This document shows, piece after piece, positions 9,496 through 18,818 of a stretch of 64,000 nt of DNA; position 1 is the stretch's first letter, and each line of letters starts with the position of its first letter. The position numbers were made by a program, and so were the translations under genes. The notes under the pieces were generated by a model that saw only the letters and a list, made by a program, of their open reading frames with translations, searched no databases and had not been told where the DNA came from. This DNA comes from Chryseobacterium sp. (GTDB lineage: Bacteria > Bacteroidota > Bacteroidia > Flavobacteriales > Weeksellaceae). The stretch lies in assembly GCF_019236175.1 (NCBI RefSeq), contig NZ_JAFAJM010000003.1, positions 62,001 through 126,000 of the forward strand, written 5' to 3'.

Positions 9496-12400
9496 TTACC
9501 AATTATTTCCCGACATGATCAGCACCTGGCTCTCAGTTCCGTATTTTATCTCGTTAAGGAATATTTCTTTTCCTTCATCCAATGGGATCAGAGAAATACC
9601 TCTGCGTTCATATTCGGTTTCTAATATTGAAGAAACCATTCCGGCGCCTTTCCAAGGTCCCCAGTTGATAGAGATTACCTTTCCTTTTAATTTTTTATTT
9701 AATGCTTTAGCATAGTCATCAAGTACACTGTTTGCAGCAGCATAATCTGTCTGTCCTTTGTTTCCGTATACTGAGGCAATACTTGAGAATAATACTACAA
9801 ACTGGCAGTCTGTACGTAACTGTTCTGCCAATACACGTAGAGGTTTTACTTTAGTATCGAATACACGTCCGAAAGAGCTTGTTGTTTTTTGCTTGAATAA
9901 TTTATCTTCTAATAGACCCGCTCCGTGAATAACGCCGTCTAGACGGTCATATTTTTCATAAATATTATTGATCAGAGCACCTAACCCGTCTTCATCACAA
10001 AGATCCAGAGATTTGTAGATGATGGTATTTCCAAGCTGTTCCATATCGCGGATGGTACGCAGGATCTGATTATTTTTGAAAATCCTTACGGTTTCTTTTT
10101 CTATCTGAGCAGGAGAAGTAAATGCCGCTGATTTGATAAGATGAGCTCTTATTTCCTCTTTGGTTTTCATTCCTTCCAGTTCTTTAAGATCAGAAGATTC
10201 TCTGGGATCAGCCGATCTTCCTACCAGAATATAAGTACAAGGATATGCCTGAGACATATGCTTCACAAGTTCGGCTGTGATTCCCTGTGCTCCTCCGAGT
10301 ACCAGAACAACGGATTTTTGATCCAGCTGAATATGCGCTTCATCCAGACTTGTAGATAATGGAGAAGGAATGATATCTACTTTATGACGCTGATCATTTT
10401 TGTAGATAATTTCAGCAGGCTTATCGTTGGTTAATATTTCCTTTAATGTAATTTCAGCAATCTGATCCACTTCCTGAGGAGTACTCAGGCTGATCAGTCT
10501 GCAGGTAGTATGATCAAATTCTCTAGCAAGACTTTTAAATAATCCCGGATATCCCTGATGGTGGCGAAGTACACGGGCATCAGTAATTTCCTGAAGGTGT
10601 GCCGGAATATCTGAGATAAGATATACCCATCTCACTTTATCGAAATCCAGTTTTTTGATCATATCCACATGGTCGATAATGCTGTATTTCACTGTGGAAG
10701 AGAACATATCCAGCATAATCAGTCCGTCAAAACTGGACAGGTCTTTTTCTGTATCTGTTAATTCTACAATGGCCCCGTGTTTTTCCAGTTCGTTTTTAAT
10801 GGCTGCTGTTTGCTTAGTGTTGTCCTGAGTGATGGCAAATCGTTTTCCCTGAAGAACTTCTGTATTTTGTATCAGAGAAGCATCTGTAGGAGTGATATCA
10901 AAACGAAGACGTGATAATATATTCTGAACCGGTTCAGGAGTTTCCACAACCTTTACTTCATTGCTGCTTTCATTAGATGAGCCACTCATTTCACTGATCC
11001 AGCCTGCCAAACCGCGAAGGGTTTTAATGGCGGCCAATTTTTCCATAAGATCATCAGCCTGTTCTAAGTTTTCACCAAAACCAATCTTAGCTTTAAGATC
11101 TCCGATAATTTCCATACGTTTGATAGAGTCGATACTCAGGTCAGCTTCAAGATCAAGATCTAAGCCTAACATTTCTTTCGGATATCCGGTTTTTTCACTC
11201 ACGATATTCAGAATCGCATTTTGAAGATCTTCAAGAGATAATGCAGATGACGTTTTTGGTTTTGAACCAGCGGTTTCAGCTGTGGCCCCGTTTTTTTCAG
11301 AAGCAGCAGGTGTTCCGGCTCCGGAATATTCCGTAAGCCATGAAACTAATCCGCTTAACGTTTTGATTCCTGCCAGTTGTTCCATTACCGTATCTTCACT
11401 GGTATTACCGTTGGCCAGAGTTCCCAGTTCATTACGAAGTGTTCCGATAATTTCAACTCTCTTGATAGAGTCGATACTCAGGTCAGCTTCAAGATCCATT
11501 TCCATTCCCAGCATTTCCTGAGGATATCCGGTTTTATCACTTACAACCTGTAACAATAAGGCTTTAATATCTCTTGCAGGAGCTTGTTTTACCGGAGTAG
11601 TGGCTAGCGGTATTTCCTGATGGGCAGGCTGAACTGTCTGAGCCGGTATTGCAGCCATCTGATGTACAGGAGCAGTTGCCGGAGTTGTATAAACAGGAGC
11701 CGGGAATGCCTGAGGATTTTGTCCCATAAAGGAAAGCATCACATCTCGTTGCGCCTGAATCATTAATTTCATACTGTTTAAATATTCCTGCAACATACGT
11801 TCGGCAGTAGACTGACTCTCAGGAGCAGGTGTCTGTTGGTTGGTAAAATTATTCATTTGGATAGGATTTAAAATAGGTAATGCTCCGTTAGCCGGAAGGT
11901 TACCTGTTGTTGGATGAGCAGTTTGCCCGTTAACACGCCAGATCGCCGGATTTTTCTTATAAAGCTCAGGCTGATCAATATGGATAAGTTTGACACTGCG
12001 GCCCTCGAAAAGTTTGTCGATGGAGAAGTGTCGTCCTGTTCCTAAATATTGAGCAAGCATACAAAGAAGATGTGTAAACTTATTTCTGCTGTTGTCTTCA
12101 ACATATAATGTAAGCTGATCTTTTTCTAAGCATGACTTCGTTAATCCGGTTAATACTTTTCCGGGGCCAACTTCAATGAAGATTCTTGCTCCGTCGTTAT
12201 ACATTGCCTGAATTTCTTCTACATATCGTACCGGCTGTACGAGATGATCAGTAAGTCTTTCTTTTATTTCGGATGCTTTTGCCGGATACACTTCTGCAGT
12301 GGTGTTAGACCATACCGGAATCTGCATTTCTTCAAAAGATACATCCTGTAATACAGTCTCATACAGTCCTTTTGATTTCGCCAGTAACGGACTGTGGAAT

Positions 12401-15400
12401 GCACAGGCAACTTCCAGTTTTTTAGCGGAAATTCCTTCTTGTTTAAGTATTTCCAGTAATTGGTTGATAGATGCTGTACTTCCGGCAATCACACATTGAG
12501 TAGGTGCATTAAAATTAACCGGATAACATCCTTCTGCTTTAGCAAGAATCGGTTCCAGACGTTCCCGTGTTGCACTGGCTGCTAACATTGATCCCGGATC
12601 TCCGCCTTCTACTGAGTCCAGAATAGCATGAGCTCTTTGAATACTTAATTCAACCAGTTTTTCTTCTCCGAAAACCCCGGCAAAACATAAAGCTGGTAAT
12701 TCACCATAGCTGTGTCCTGCTAGCATATCAGGAACAATTCCCAGTGATTGTAAGAATTTAGCTAATGCGAGATCAACAATTCCTAAAAGAGGTTGTGCTA
12801 AACGGGTATCTTTAATGGTTTCTTTTTGTTGTTTTAAAGCAGCTTCATCAAATGTTTTTGATGGGAAAACTACTTTTTCAAGTTCAGGATAATCATCCAT
12901 AAGCTTACGCATCGCAGGGAAAACAACAAACAGATCTCGAGCCATGTTGATTCTCTGGCTGCCTTGTCCCGGGAATAAAAATGCTACTTTACCTTCTTTT
13001 TTATTAACGGTAAACGTATCTTTTGTTTCAATCCCTAGCAATACGAGGTCAATTTTCATAACCAGGTCTTCTGCTGTATCCGCTACAATGCTTAGCTGGA
13101 TTGGCTTTTCCGAACTCATCGTTAAACTGTATGCGATATCTTTTAAAGCAATGTCATCATTGATTTCAAGTAATGCTTTGATTTGTGACAGCTGTCCCTT
13201 AGCTTCTTCATAGGTATCCCCGCGGAATACGAATAATTCAGAAGGCCATGACTGCATAGCGATAGCATCATTTTGTTTGGGATGATTAGCGATTACAGTG
13301 TGGAAATTAGTTCCTCCGAATCCAAAAGCACTGATTCCTGCATAACGGTTTTTCTCAGTCCATAATCCACTTTCTGCATGGAAAGCAAACGGACTTGTCT
13401 GGGCATTATAATAAGTATTAGGCTGCTGAAGATGAAGGGTAGGAGGTTTTATACCGTGATATACTGCAAGGGAAGCCTTGATTAAACCTGCCAGTCCTGC
13501 GGCACATTTGGTATGTCCGATCTGTGTTTTTACCGAACCTAAATGTGTCTGACCCGGTAAGGCCCCGGAACGGCTGAATAAATTGGTCAGTGCACTTAAT
13601 TCAGTTTTATCCCCTACAACGGTTCCTGTACCGTGAGCTTCTACCAGCCCCACAGATGCAGGACTGATACCGGCCTGGGTATAAGCACGTTCTAATGCTC
13701 TTACCTGACCGATTTTTCGGGGAGCCGTAAGTCCGAGTGCTTTACCATCACTAGATCCGCCTACACCTTTAATAACCGAATAAATACGGTCGCCGTCACG
13801 TACAGCGTCTTCATATCGTTTTAAAACAAGAATGGCAATTCCTTCTCCAAGGGCAATACCGTCTGCATCACCATCAAATGTGGCGCATCTTCCTTTTCTG
13901 GACAGGGCATGTGTACTCGAGAACATCAGGTAATCGTTGATTCCGTTATGTAAATCTGCACCACCGGCAAGAACCATATCTGATTTGCCTAATACGAGTT
14001 CCTGACAAGCTAAGTCAATAGCAGCCAGAGAAGATGCACAGGCTGCATCTACTGTAAAGTTTCTTCCGCCAAGGTCCAGACGGTTCGTAATCCTACCTGC
14101 GATCACGTTGGCCAAAATACCCGGAAAAGAATCTTCAGTTGTATGTGGGAATGCTTCTTTTACTTCTTCATGAAGTTCTCCGAAAACCTGTTTATAATAT
14201 CCTCTGAAACTATAGCTGTTGGCAAGATCGTTACCGCCTTCAGCACCAATAATTACAGAAATGTTTTCTCTGTTGATATGTTTTTCACCATATCCGGCAT
14301 CTTCCATAGCACGTTTAGCTACCAATAATGTCAGTAATTGGGTAGGCTCAATGGCTGCCAGAGATTGCGGCGGAATTCCGAACGCAAGAGGGTCAAAATC
14401 TATTTTAGGGATAAAGCCTCCCCATTTTGAATGAGATACATCCGGTCCGTCCGAATCCGGATGGTAATAAAGATCTTTATTCCATCTTTCATCAGGTACT
14501 TCTGTAACACTGTCTTTTCCAAGAATGATATTTCTCCAGTATTCCTCCAGGTTTTTTGCTCCCGGGAAAATACATTCCATCCCTACGATGGCAATATCAA
14601 GTGGTTTTTCAGTAGATACAGGCTCTTCTGACAATGCGGCATTTTTAATGTATTCATAATTATCCGTAACATTCTGGTGAAGTGCTGCCAGTGAAATGAC
14701 GCGGTTGTGCATGGTGGCTACCTGACCAATCATATACATCCCAAGATCAAGCTGGTCTTCTTTTGGAATGTTTACCAGTTTATCTCCCTGGCGTTCAATT
14801 CCTTTTGCAGCAATACGGAGACGGCCTACATTTAATTTTTCAAGCTGCTCCCATACCTGTTTTTTATCCGTGCCGGCTTCCAGCAATTTTGCTTTTTCCG
14901 TATTGAAATGATGGGCGAAAGCTGTATTTAAACAACGGGTTTCGTGGCCCGGAGCTGTTTCCAGTAATACTGTATCTTTTGCCTGCATAGCCTGCAGCTG
15001 GAATTCTTCCTGAATAGCTCCCGTAAGTACAGCTTCATGAGTATAAAGATAAGCAGTACCCATAAGTACCCCGATCTTTACTCCTCTTGCAGCCAGCGGT
15101 GCTGCCATAATAGAAACAAATGCCGTAGAAAATGCATTATGGATTCCGCCTGCAAAAAATATACTGATTTCTTCAGGATGTTCTTCTTTTAAAATGCGTT
15201 CAATTTGTTTTTCCCAAAGAACCATACTGGAAAGCGGGCCTACGTGCCCACCACATTCACGGCCTTCGAAGATGAAGTTTTTAGCTCCTTCTTTTAGGAA
15301 AATATCCAATAGAGCAGGAGAAGGAACGTGCAAGAAACTTTTTATGCCTGCTTTTTCGAATACTTTTGCCTGAGCGGGTCTTCCTCCGGCAATCAGAACG

Positions 15401-16560
15401 ACAGGTGGTTTGGCTTCCAATATATAAGACGTTTGCTCATCTCTTAATTCCTGCGGTGCAAATCCTAAAATTCCTACACCCCACGTTTTTTCACCCGCCA
15501 GTTTTTTTGTTTCTGTTACTAAAGATTTTGCAGAATCTCCTTTAAGCAGGGAAAGAGCAACAAATGGCAGTGCTCCTGCTTCTGCTACGGCGTTGGCAAA
15601 TAACGGGACATCACTCACACGGGTCATAGGCCCCTGTGCAATAGGGTAACGAAGATTAAGCTGTTGAGCCATTGCATTGTCTTTATCAATTACCTGTAAA
15701 GCTTTTGCCTGTTTTAAATGTCCGTACATGGCTTCTTTGAATCCGAAGACCATTTTTTTCAGTGTTTTGAAATCCTCATACAGGTCTACAGCTAATGAGA
15801 TATCTTGTCCCATAGGGATATAGCTCCTGCTGAGGTCAAAATCGATGAAATATTTTCTAAGTTCTTCAGCGGTAATATTTTCAGATAATGCCGGTGAATT
15901 AGGTCTTACCAGTACGCGATGGTTAGCTATAATTTTTGTTTCCGTTCCGTTGAGTTTTGAACATGCCTCTTTGATATCCTGAGGAACTGAACTTTCCGGA
16001 AATAAAGCCAGTTGGCTGTCCAGTACAACACCTGTTGCTCCTAAAGCTTTTACAGCGGCAGCAGTATGAAGACCAACACCTCCCTGTATCCATACCGGTA
16101 TGGATTTAATTTCTTTGATAACCCGCTGAAACAATATGAATGTTGATTCGTAGCCGACCAGACCTCCCGCTTCATTTCCTTTCAGAATAATTCCTTCTGC
16201 TCCGTTTTGTTCAGCTTGCAAAGCCTCTTCCAGGCTGCTTACCTGATAGATAACAGGCAGATCTGAAAATAAATTCATCGAAACCCCGGATGGAAGAATC
16301 GCAAATTTTACTTTTTCTGAGATTTGGAGGGATATGAGGGTATCATTAGGTACATAAATACCATAGGATGGTACCTCTGTCTGGTCTAGTTGATTCAGTG
16401 ATTCTTGGGCAGTCATGAGTTCATATCCTAAGCTTAGAACAGGAAATGCGCCCGCCTGATGCAATTTAGGCATAAGGCTAACGTCCGGTTTTTCGAACGG
16501 CGTTAGTCCAATAATGGTTAAGTTTTTCATTGCGTTAATGATGTTAGCAGGAGATTCCAT
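9496..16560 (-). CDS. Type I PUFA-synthase-like megasynthase: ER-like x2, KS, AT, ACP x2, KR
   Basis: The 2354-residue synthase has two N-terminal TIM-barrel domains of the nitronate monooxygenase/PfaD enoyl-reductase type (about 1-265 and 300-620), a KS (645-1080; Cys near 839 in DAACAS, His in EAHGTGT and QIGHTKCAAG), a malonyl-type AT (1180-1480; Ser near 1283 in GHSYGEL, FHSPLL), two ACPs with LSIDSIKRVEI/LSIDSIKRMEI (Ser near 1697 and 1811), and a KR (1880-2350; GGAQGI and FSSIASVYGNKGQTDYAAAN). The second PfaD-like domain keeps GGHVG; the first has GGLVG and is probably not catalytic. The ACP motif is that of PUFA synthases. The likely start is the ATG at 16530 (MKNLTIIGLTPF), because similarity to a duplicated copy upstream begins just before it. 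It is the first large gene of the operon; product and chain length are unknown. Confidence 0.92.
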   Translation of the reverse strand: MESPANIINAMKNLTIIGLTPFEKPDVSLMPKLHQAGAFPVLSLGYELMTAQESLNQLDQTEVPSYGIYVPNDTLISLQISEKVKFAILPSGVSMNLFSDLPVIYQVSSLEEALQAEQNGAEGIILKGNEAGGLVGYESTFILFQRVIKEIKSIPVWIQGGVGLHTAAAVKALGATGVVLDSQLALFPESSVPQDIKEACSKLNGTETKIIANHRVLVRPNSPALSENITAEELRKYFIDFDLSRSYIPMGQDISLAVDLYEDFKTLKKMVFGFKEAMYGHLKQAKALQVIDKDNAMAQQLNLRYPIAQGPMTRVSDVPLFANAVAEAGALPFVALSLLKGDSAKSLVTETKKLAGEKTWGVGILGFAPQELRDEQTSYILEAKPPVVLIAGGRPAQAKVFEKAGIKSFLHVPSPALLDIFLKEGAKNFIFEGRECGGHVGPLSSMVLWEKQIERILKEEHPEEISIFFAGGIHNAFSTAFVSIMAAPLAARGVKIGVLMGTAYLYTHEAVLTGAIQEEFQLQAMQAKDTVLLETAPGHETRCLNTAFAHHFNTEKAKLLEAGTDKKQVWEQLEKLNVGRLRIAAKGIERQGDKLVNIPKEDQLDLGMYMIGQVATMHNRVISLAALHQNVTDNYEYIKNAALSEEPVSTEKPLDIAIVGMECIFPGAKNLEEYWRNIILGKDSVTEVPDERWNKDLYYHPDSDGPDVSHSKWGGFIPKIDFDPLAFGIPPQSLAAIEPTQLLTLLVAKRAMEDAGYGEKHINRENISVIIGAEGGNDLANSYSFRGYYKQVFGELHEEVKEAFPHTTEDSFPGILANVIAGRITNRLDLGGRNFTVDAACASSLAAIDLACQELVLGKSDMVLAGGADLHNGINDYLMFSSTHALSRKGRCATFDGDADGIALGEGIAILVLKRYEDAVRDGDRIYSVIKGVGGSSDGKALGLTAPRKIGQVRALERAYTQAGISPASVGLVEAHGTGTVVGDKTELSALTNLFSRSGALPGQTHLGSVKTQIGHTKCAAGLAGLIKASLAVYHGIKPPTLHLQQPNTYYNAQTSPFAFHAESGLWTEKNRYAGISAFGFGGTNFHTVIANHPKQNDAIAMQSWPSELFVFRGDTYEEAKGQLSQIKALLEINDDIALKDIAYSLTMSSEKPIQLSIVADTAEDLVMKIDLVLLGIETKDTFTVNKKEGKVAFLFPGQGSQRINMARDLFVVFPAMRKLMDDYPELEKVVFPSKTFDEAALKQQKETIKDTRLAQPLLGIVDLALAKFLQSLGIVPDMLAGHSYGELPALCFAGVFGEEKLVELSIQRAHAILDSVEGGDPGSMLAASATRERLEPILAKAEGCYPVNFNAPTQCVIAGSTASINQLLEILKQEGISAKKLEVACAFHSPLLAKSKGLYETVLQDVSFEEMQIPVWSNTTAEVYPAKASEIKERLTDHLVQPVRYVEEIQAMYNDGARIFIEVGPGKVLTGLTKSCLEKDQLTLYVEDNSRNKFTHLLCMLAQYLGTGRHFSIDKLFEGRSVKLIHIDQPELYKKNPAIWRVNGQTAHPTTGNLPANGALPILNPIQMNNFTNQQTPAPESQSTAERMLQEYLNSMKLMIQAQRDVMLSFMGQNPQAFPAPVYTTPATAPVHQMAAIPAQTVQPAHQEIPLATTPVKQAPARDIKALLLQVVSDKTGYPQEMLGMEMDLEADLSIDSIKRVEIIGTLRNELGTLANGNTSEDTVMEQLAGIKTLSGLVSWLTEYSGAGTPAASEKNGATAETAGSKPKTSSALSLEDLQNAILNIVSEKTGYPKEMLGLDLDLEADLSIDSIKRMEIIGDLKAKIGFGENLEQADDLMEKLAAIKTLRGLAGWISEMSGSSNESSNEVKVVETPEPVQNILSRLRFDITPTDASLIQNTEVLQGKRFAITQDNTKQTAAIKNELEKHGAIVELTDTEKDLSSFDGLIMLDMFSSTVKYSIIDHVDMIKKLDFDKVRWVYLISDIPAHLQEITDARVLRHHQGYPGLFKSLAREFDHTTCRLISLSTPQEVDQIAEITLKEILTNDKPAEIIYKNDQRHKVDIIPSPLSTSLDEAHIQLDQKSVVLVLGGAQGITAELVKHMSQAYPCTYILVGRSADPRESSDLKELEGMKTKEEIRAHLIKSAAFTSPAQIEKETVRIFKNNQILRTIRDMEQLGNTIIYKSLDLCDEDGLGALINNIYEKYDRLDGVIHGAGLLEDKLFKQKTTSSFGRVFDTKVKPLRVLAEQLRTDCQFVVLFSSIASVYGNKGQTDYAAANSVLDDYAKALNKKLKGKVISINWGPWKGAGMVSSILETEYERRGISLIPLDEGKEIFLNEIKYGTESQVLIMSGNNW

Positions 16561-16643
16561 AACGAACCACTAAAAAACCGGCTGGTTTAAAGAGTAATTA
16601 TTTTGTTATGGAGGGAATTTAAGTAGTTAGTTTTATTATATTT

Positions 16644-16787
16644 TTAATTATAGGAGTAATCTAATGACAATTCCTTAATATTGAGGAGGTTAATTGTCTC
16701 ACCGCTACTAATCGACAGATTATTAGGTGTAAAATAGGATTTCGGCTTTTTTAGGGCTGTTAGCCCGATTGTGGTCAAGTTTTTCAT
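16644..16787 (-). CDS. 47-codon leader ORF resembling the synthase N-terminus
   Basis: This is a 47-residue ORF starting MKNLTTIGLTALKKP. It matches the likely start of the megasynthase, MKNLTIIGLTPFEKP, and the DNA similarity begins a few bases before the ATG (AATGCAATGAAAAACTT against AACGCAATGAAAAACTT). After about 15 residues the two diverge; this ORF continues through the segment SISSGETINLLNIKEL and ends in LDYSYN and a stop. It lies inside the presumed leader of the operon, about 115 bases before the synthase start at 16530 and about 270 bases after a good promoter. It could be a leader peptide, a short functional peptide, or a remnant of a 5'-end duplication. The sequence similarity is seen directly; any function is inference. 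Confidence 0.5.
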   Translation of the reverse strand: MKNLTTIGLTALKKPKSYFTPNNLSISSGETINLLNIKELSLDYSYN

Positions 16788-17063
16788 TGCATTATGGTAT
16801 TGAAATGATACAATAATATTTCATAACAAAACGCTAGAACCCATAGGTATAATGAGCGATTGTTTATTATGCGGGAATAAAAATAATAAATTTATATTAT
16901 ATCTTTAATCATAAATGAAATTTAGTAATAATTTTTTAACAAAAAAATACTAATTGTTCAAATGCTATTAAAGTACATAATTTATTTACTTATTCTTAGA
17001 AACAAGCCGGTACAATTATAATTAAATATAAATATAATAATTTATATTTACAGTAATATCAGA

Positions 17064-17095
17064 CAAAGATAGGAATAAAAAATAAAATATTTCAA
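17064..17095 (-). promoter_or_regulatory. Bacteroidota-type promoter for the synthase operon
   Basis: Read on the minus strand, TTG (17095-17093), a 21-base spacer and TATCTTTG (17071-17064) match the flavobacterial -33 and -7 elements (TTG, TAnnTTTG). Transcription would start near 17057. This leaves a leader of about 270 bases before the 47-codon ORF and over 500 before the megasynthase. Confidence 0.6.
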
Positions 17096-17249
17096 TAATA
17101 AGAGATTTGTTTTTTTATATTACGAAAAGATAATATGCTTGTAATGGTAAATTTTTCACAAGATCGGGAGACTTGCTTTTTGGGTTGACCTTGAGAAGGA
17201 GAGGATTAGGTGATGCGGTCAGGTTTTTAAAAACCAGTCGTTATAATAA

Positions 17250-17282
17250 TAAAAAAATACCTCCGATAAAAACCGGAGGTAT
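17250..17282 (-). terminator. Rho-independent terminator after glutaminase
   Basis: Perfect 9-bp arms (257-265 and 274-282 within 17 kb, ATACCTCCG/CGGAGGTAT) with an 8-base loop are followed on the minus strand by a run of seven T. It lies 26 bases beyond the glutaminase stop and separates that gene from the synthase operon downstream. Confidence 0.8.
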
Positions 17283-17307
17283 CTATTTAAAATTCTGTAA
17301 CTTTTGT

Positions 17308-18321
17308 TTAAAATATACTTAAGTTGTATTGTTTTACCAGGTCTAAAATCATGTGATAACCGGCTAATGAATTTCCATGCTGGTCTAAGGCGGGGCTGAA
17401 AACTCCGATTCCCATTTTCCCGGGAACACTTACGGTAATTCCGCCACCAACACCGGATTTACTCGGTAACCCGACAGTTCTTGAATATTCTCCGCTGAAT
17501 TCATACATTCCTGCTGTTAACATTTGCGATTCTATCAGGCGGGCAATTTCTGTGTTTTTATAAGCTGCATCTCCATCGAAACGTACACATTGATTGGCGA
17601 AGAAGTAGCCTATTTTGGCTAGGTCCTCAGCGGTCAGTTCGATGGAGCATTGTTTGAAATAATTATCCAGCTGATCTTCATTGCCGGAGATCAGTCCGCT
17701 GTTTTTCATAATGTAAAACATTCCGCGGTTACGGTGTCCTGTAGATTTTTCAGATTCGAAGACCGATTTGTTGTAGTCGATGGATGGGTTTTTAGTAATA
17801 TATCTTACCATATCGAGGATTTTAAGAAATGGTTTTTCGCCATCCCCTGAAATCAGAGAAGTGGTAAGGATAGCTCCGGCATTCATCATCGGATTGAGGG
17901 GCTTACCTGTTGTTTCCAGATTTGAAAAATGATTAAAAGGTTTATCAGATCCAAAATATCCCATTTTATCAAAAACATTGGCTTCACCTCTTTCGTTGAC
18001 AGCAACCATTAATGCAATGATCTTGGAGATACTCTGCATGGTGAATTTTTTGTTTATATCACCGGAGTTAAAGATTTTTCCGTTCTTGTCCACTACAGAA
18101 AAAGCAATGGCTTTGGCATCCATTTTTCCCAATTCAGGAATATAATCGGCCACTTTACCCTGGCTGTAATACGTTTTATTTTTTTCTAAAATACCGGTTA
18201 AAGTTTTTTCCGAAATTGTGGATATATCTGCTGTTTTCTGAGCGTAAACGAATGTGTTTAAGCTCAGAAAAGAGGCGATGAAAATTCCTTTTGCAGAAAA
18301 TAAAAAGCTGTTTTTTTTCAT
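17308..18321 (-). CDS. glsA: Glutaminase A, exported
   Basis: The 337-residue protein of the serine-type glutaminase A family hydrolyses L-glutamine to glutamate and ammonia. The catalytic Ser-Lys pair is seen in FTMQSISKI near residue 95, and family segments such as NPMMNAGAI and SGVGGG are present. It begins with a signal peptide (positive n-region, hydrophobic core, ending FVYAQ near residue 28), so it is probably periplasmic, unlike the cytoplasmic enterobacterial enzymes. It is monocistronic: a good promoter lies 46 bases upstream and a terminator directly downstream. It is not related in function to the neighbouring lipid operon as far as can be seen. Confidence 0.9.
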   Translation of the reverse strand: MKKNSFLFSAKGIFIASFLSLNTFVYAQKTADISTISEKTLTGILEKNKTYYSQGKVADYIPELGKMDAKAIAFSVVDKNGKIFNSGDINKKFTMQSISKIIALMVAVNERGEANVFDKMGYFGSDKPFNHFSNLETTGKPLNPMMNAGAILTTSLISGDGEKPFLKILDMVRYITKNPSIDYNKSVFESEKSTGHRNRGMFYIMKNSGLISGNEDQLDNYFKQCSIELTAEDLAKIGYFFANQCVRFDGDAAYKNTEIARLIESQMLTAGMYEFSGEYSRTVGLPSKSGVGGGITVSVPGKMGIGVFSPALDQHGNSLAGYHMILDLVKQYNLSIF

Positions 18322-18366
18322 AGAGAAGATCTTCGAATAAAATGTTTATAATAAGTACCGAAAAAA

Positions 18367-18397
18367 CAAAGATAAAATATTTCATCTTCCTTGGCAA
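18367..18397 (-). promoter_or_regulatory. Promoter of glutaminase gene
   Basis: On the minus strand TTG (18397-18395), 20 bases, then TATCTTTG (18374-18367) fits the flavobacterial -33/-7 consensus. The predicted start of transcription is about 40 bases before the glutaminase ATG. Confidence 0.65.
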
Positions 18398-18473
18398 TTC
18401 TTATTCCAAAACCCTTTTTAAGCGGACTGAATTTTAAAATATACCGATAAGGGTCTCATCGTGAGGTGTTTTT

Positions 18474-18505
18474 TTGGTATCTATACAGAGTTTTTTGTAT
18501 GTTTG
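18474..18505 (+). promoter_or_regulatory. Candidate promoter for the plus-strand hydrolase
   Basis: TTG (18474-18476), a 21-base spacer and TATGTTTG (18498-18505) match the flavobacterial promoter. It would give a leader of about 300 bases before the ATG at 18819. The rest of the stretch between 18322 and 18818 shows no gene. Confidence 0.5.
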
Positions 18506-18818
18506 CATTGTTATAATCTGAATATTCAATAAAACGGGAACTTGCATTCGGTCTGTTGAATTTTACTGCCTGTACTTTCAAATTATATTTTCATTAGTCT
18601 AAACATTGATATTGCTCGCTTATTTCAGTTGCAGCAGGAGGTGAAAATTAATATAATTAAAAAACAAAACCACTTTATTAAATTTCTTTCTGTCGCTGAT
18701 TCGTGATTGAATGAAAAGGCTTGATGTAAACTGGAGATTAGGTTTCTGATCTGAGAGATAGAATTTTGAATCGTTGATTTTGTTATTAATAAATAGTAAA
18801 TCAAAAACAAAAAATATT

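Noticed and set aside
9320..9715. 131-residue plus-strand frame spanning the junction of the two synthase genes
   Set aside because: It overlaps conserved coding sequence of both synthases on the other strand and has no recognisable features.
1..16560. Cluster for flexirubin or aryl polyene pigment
   Set aside because: Those clusters consist of many separate type II enzymes (small KS, ACP, DH, aromatic ammonia-lyase). Here the synthases are type I and glycosyl- and acyltransferases follow.
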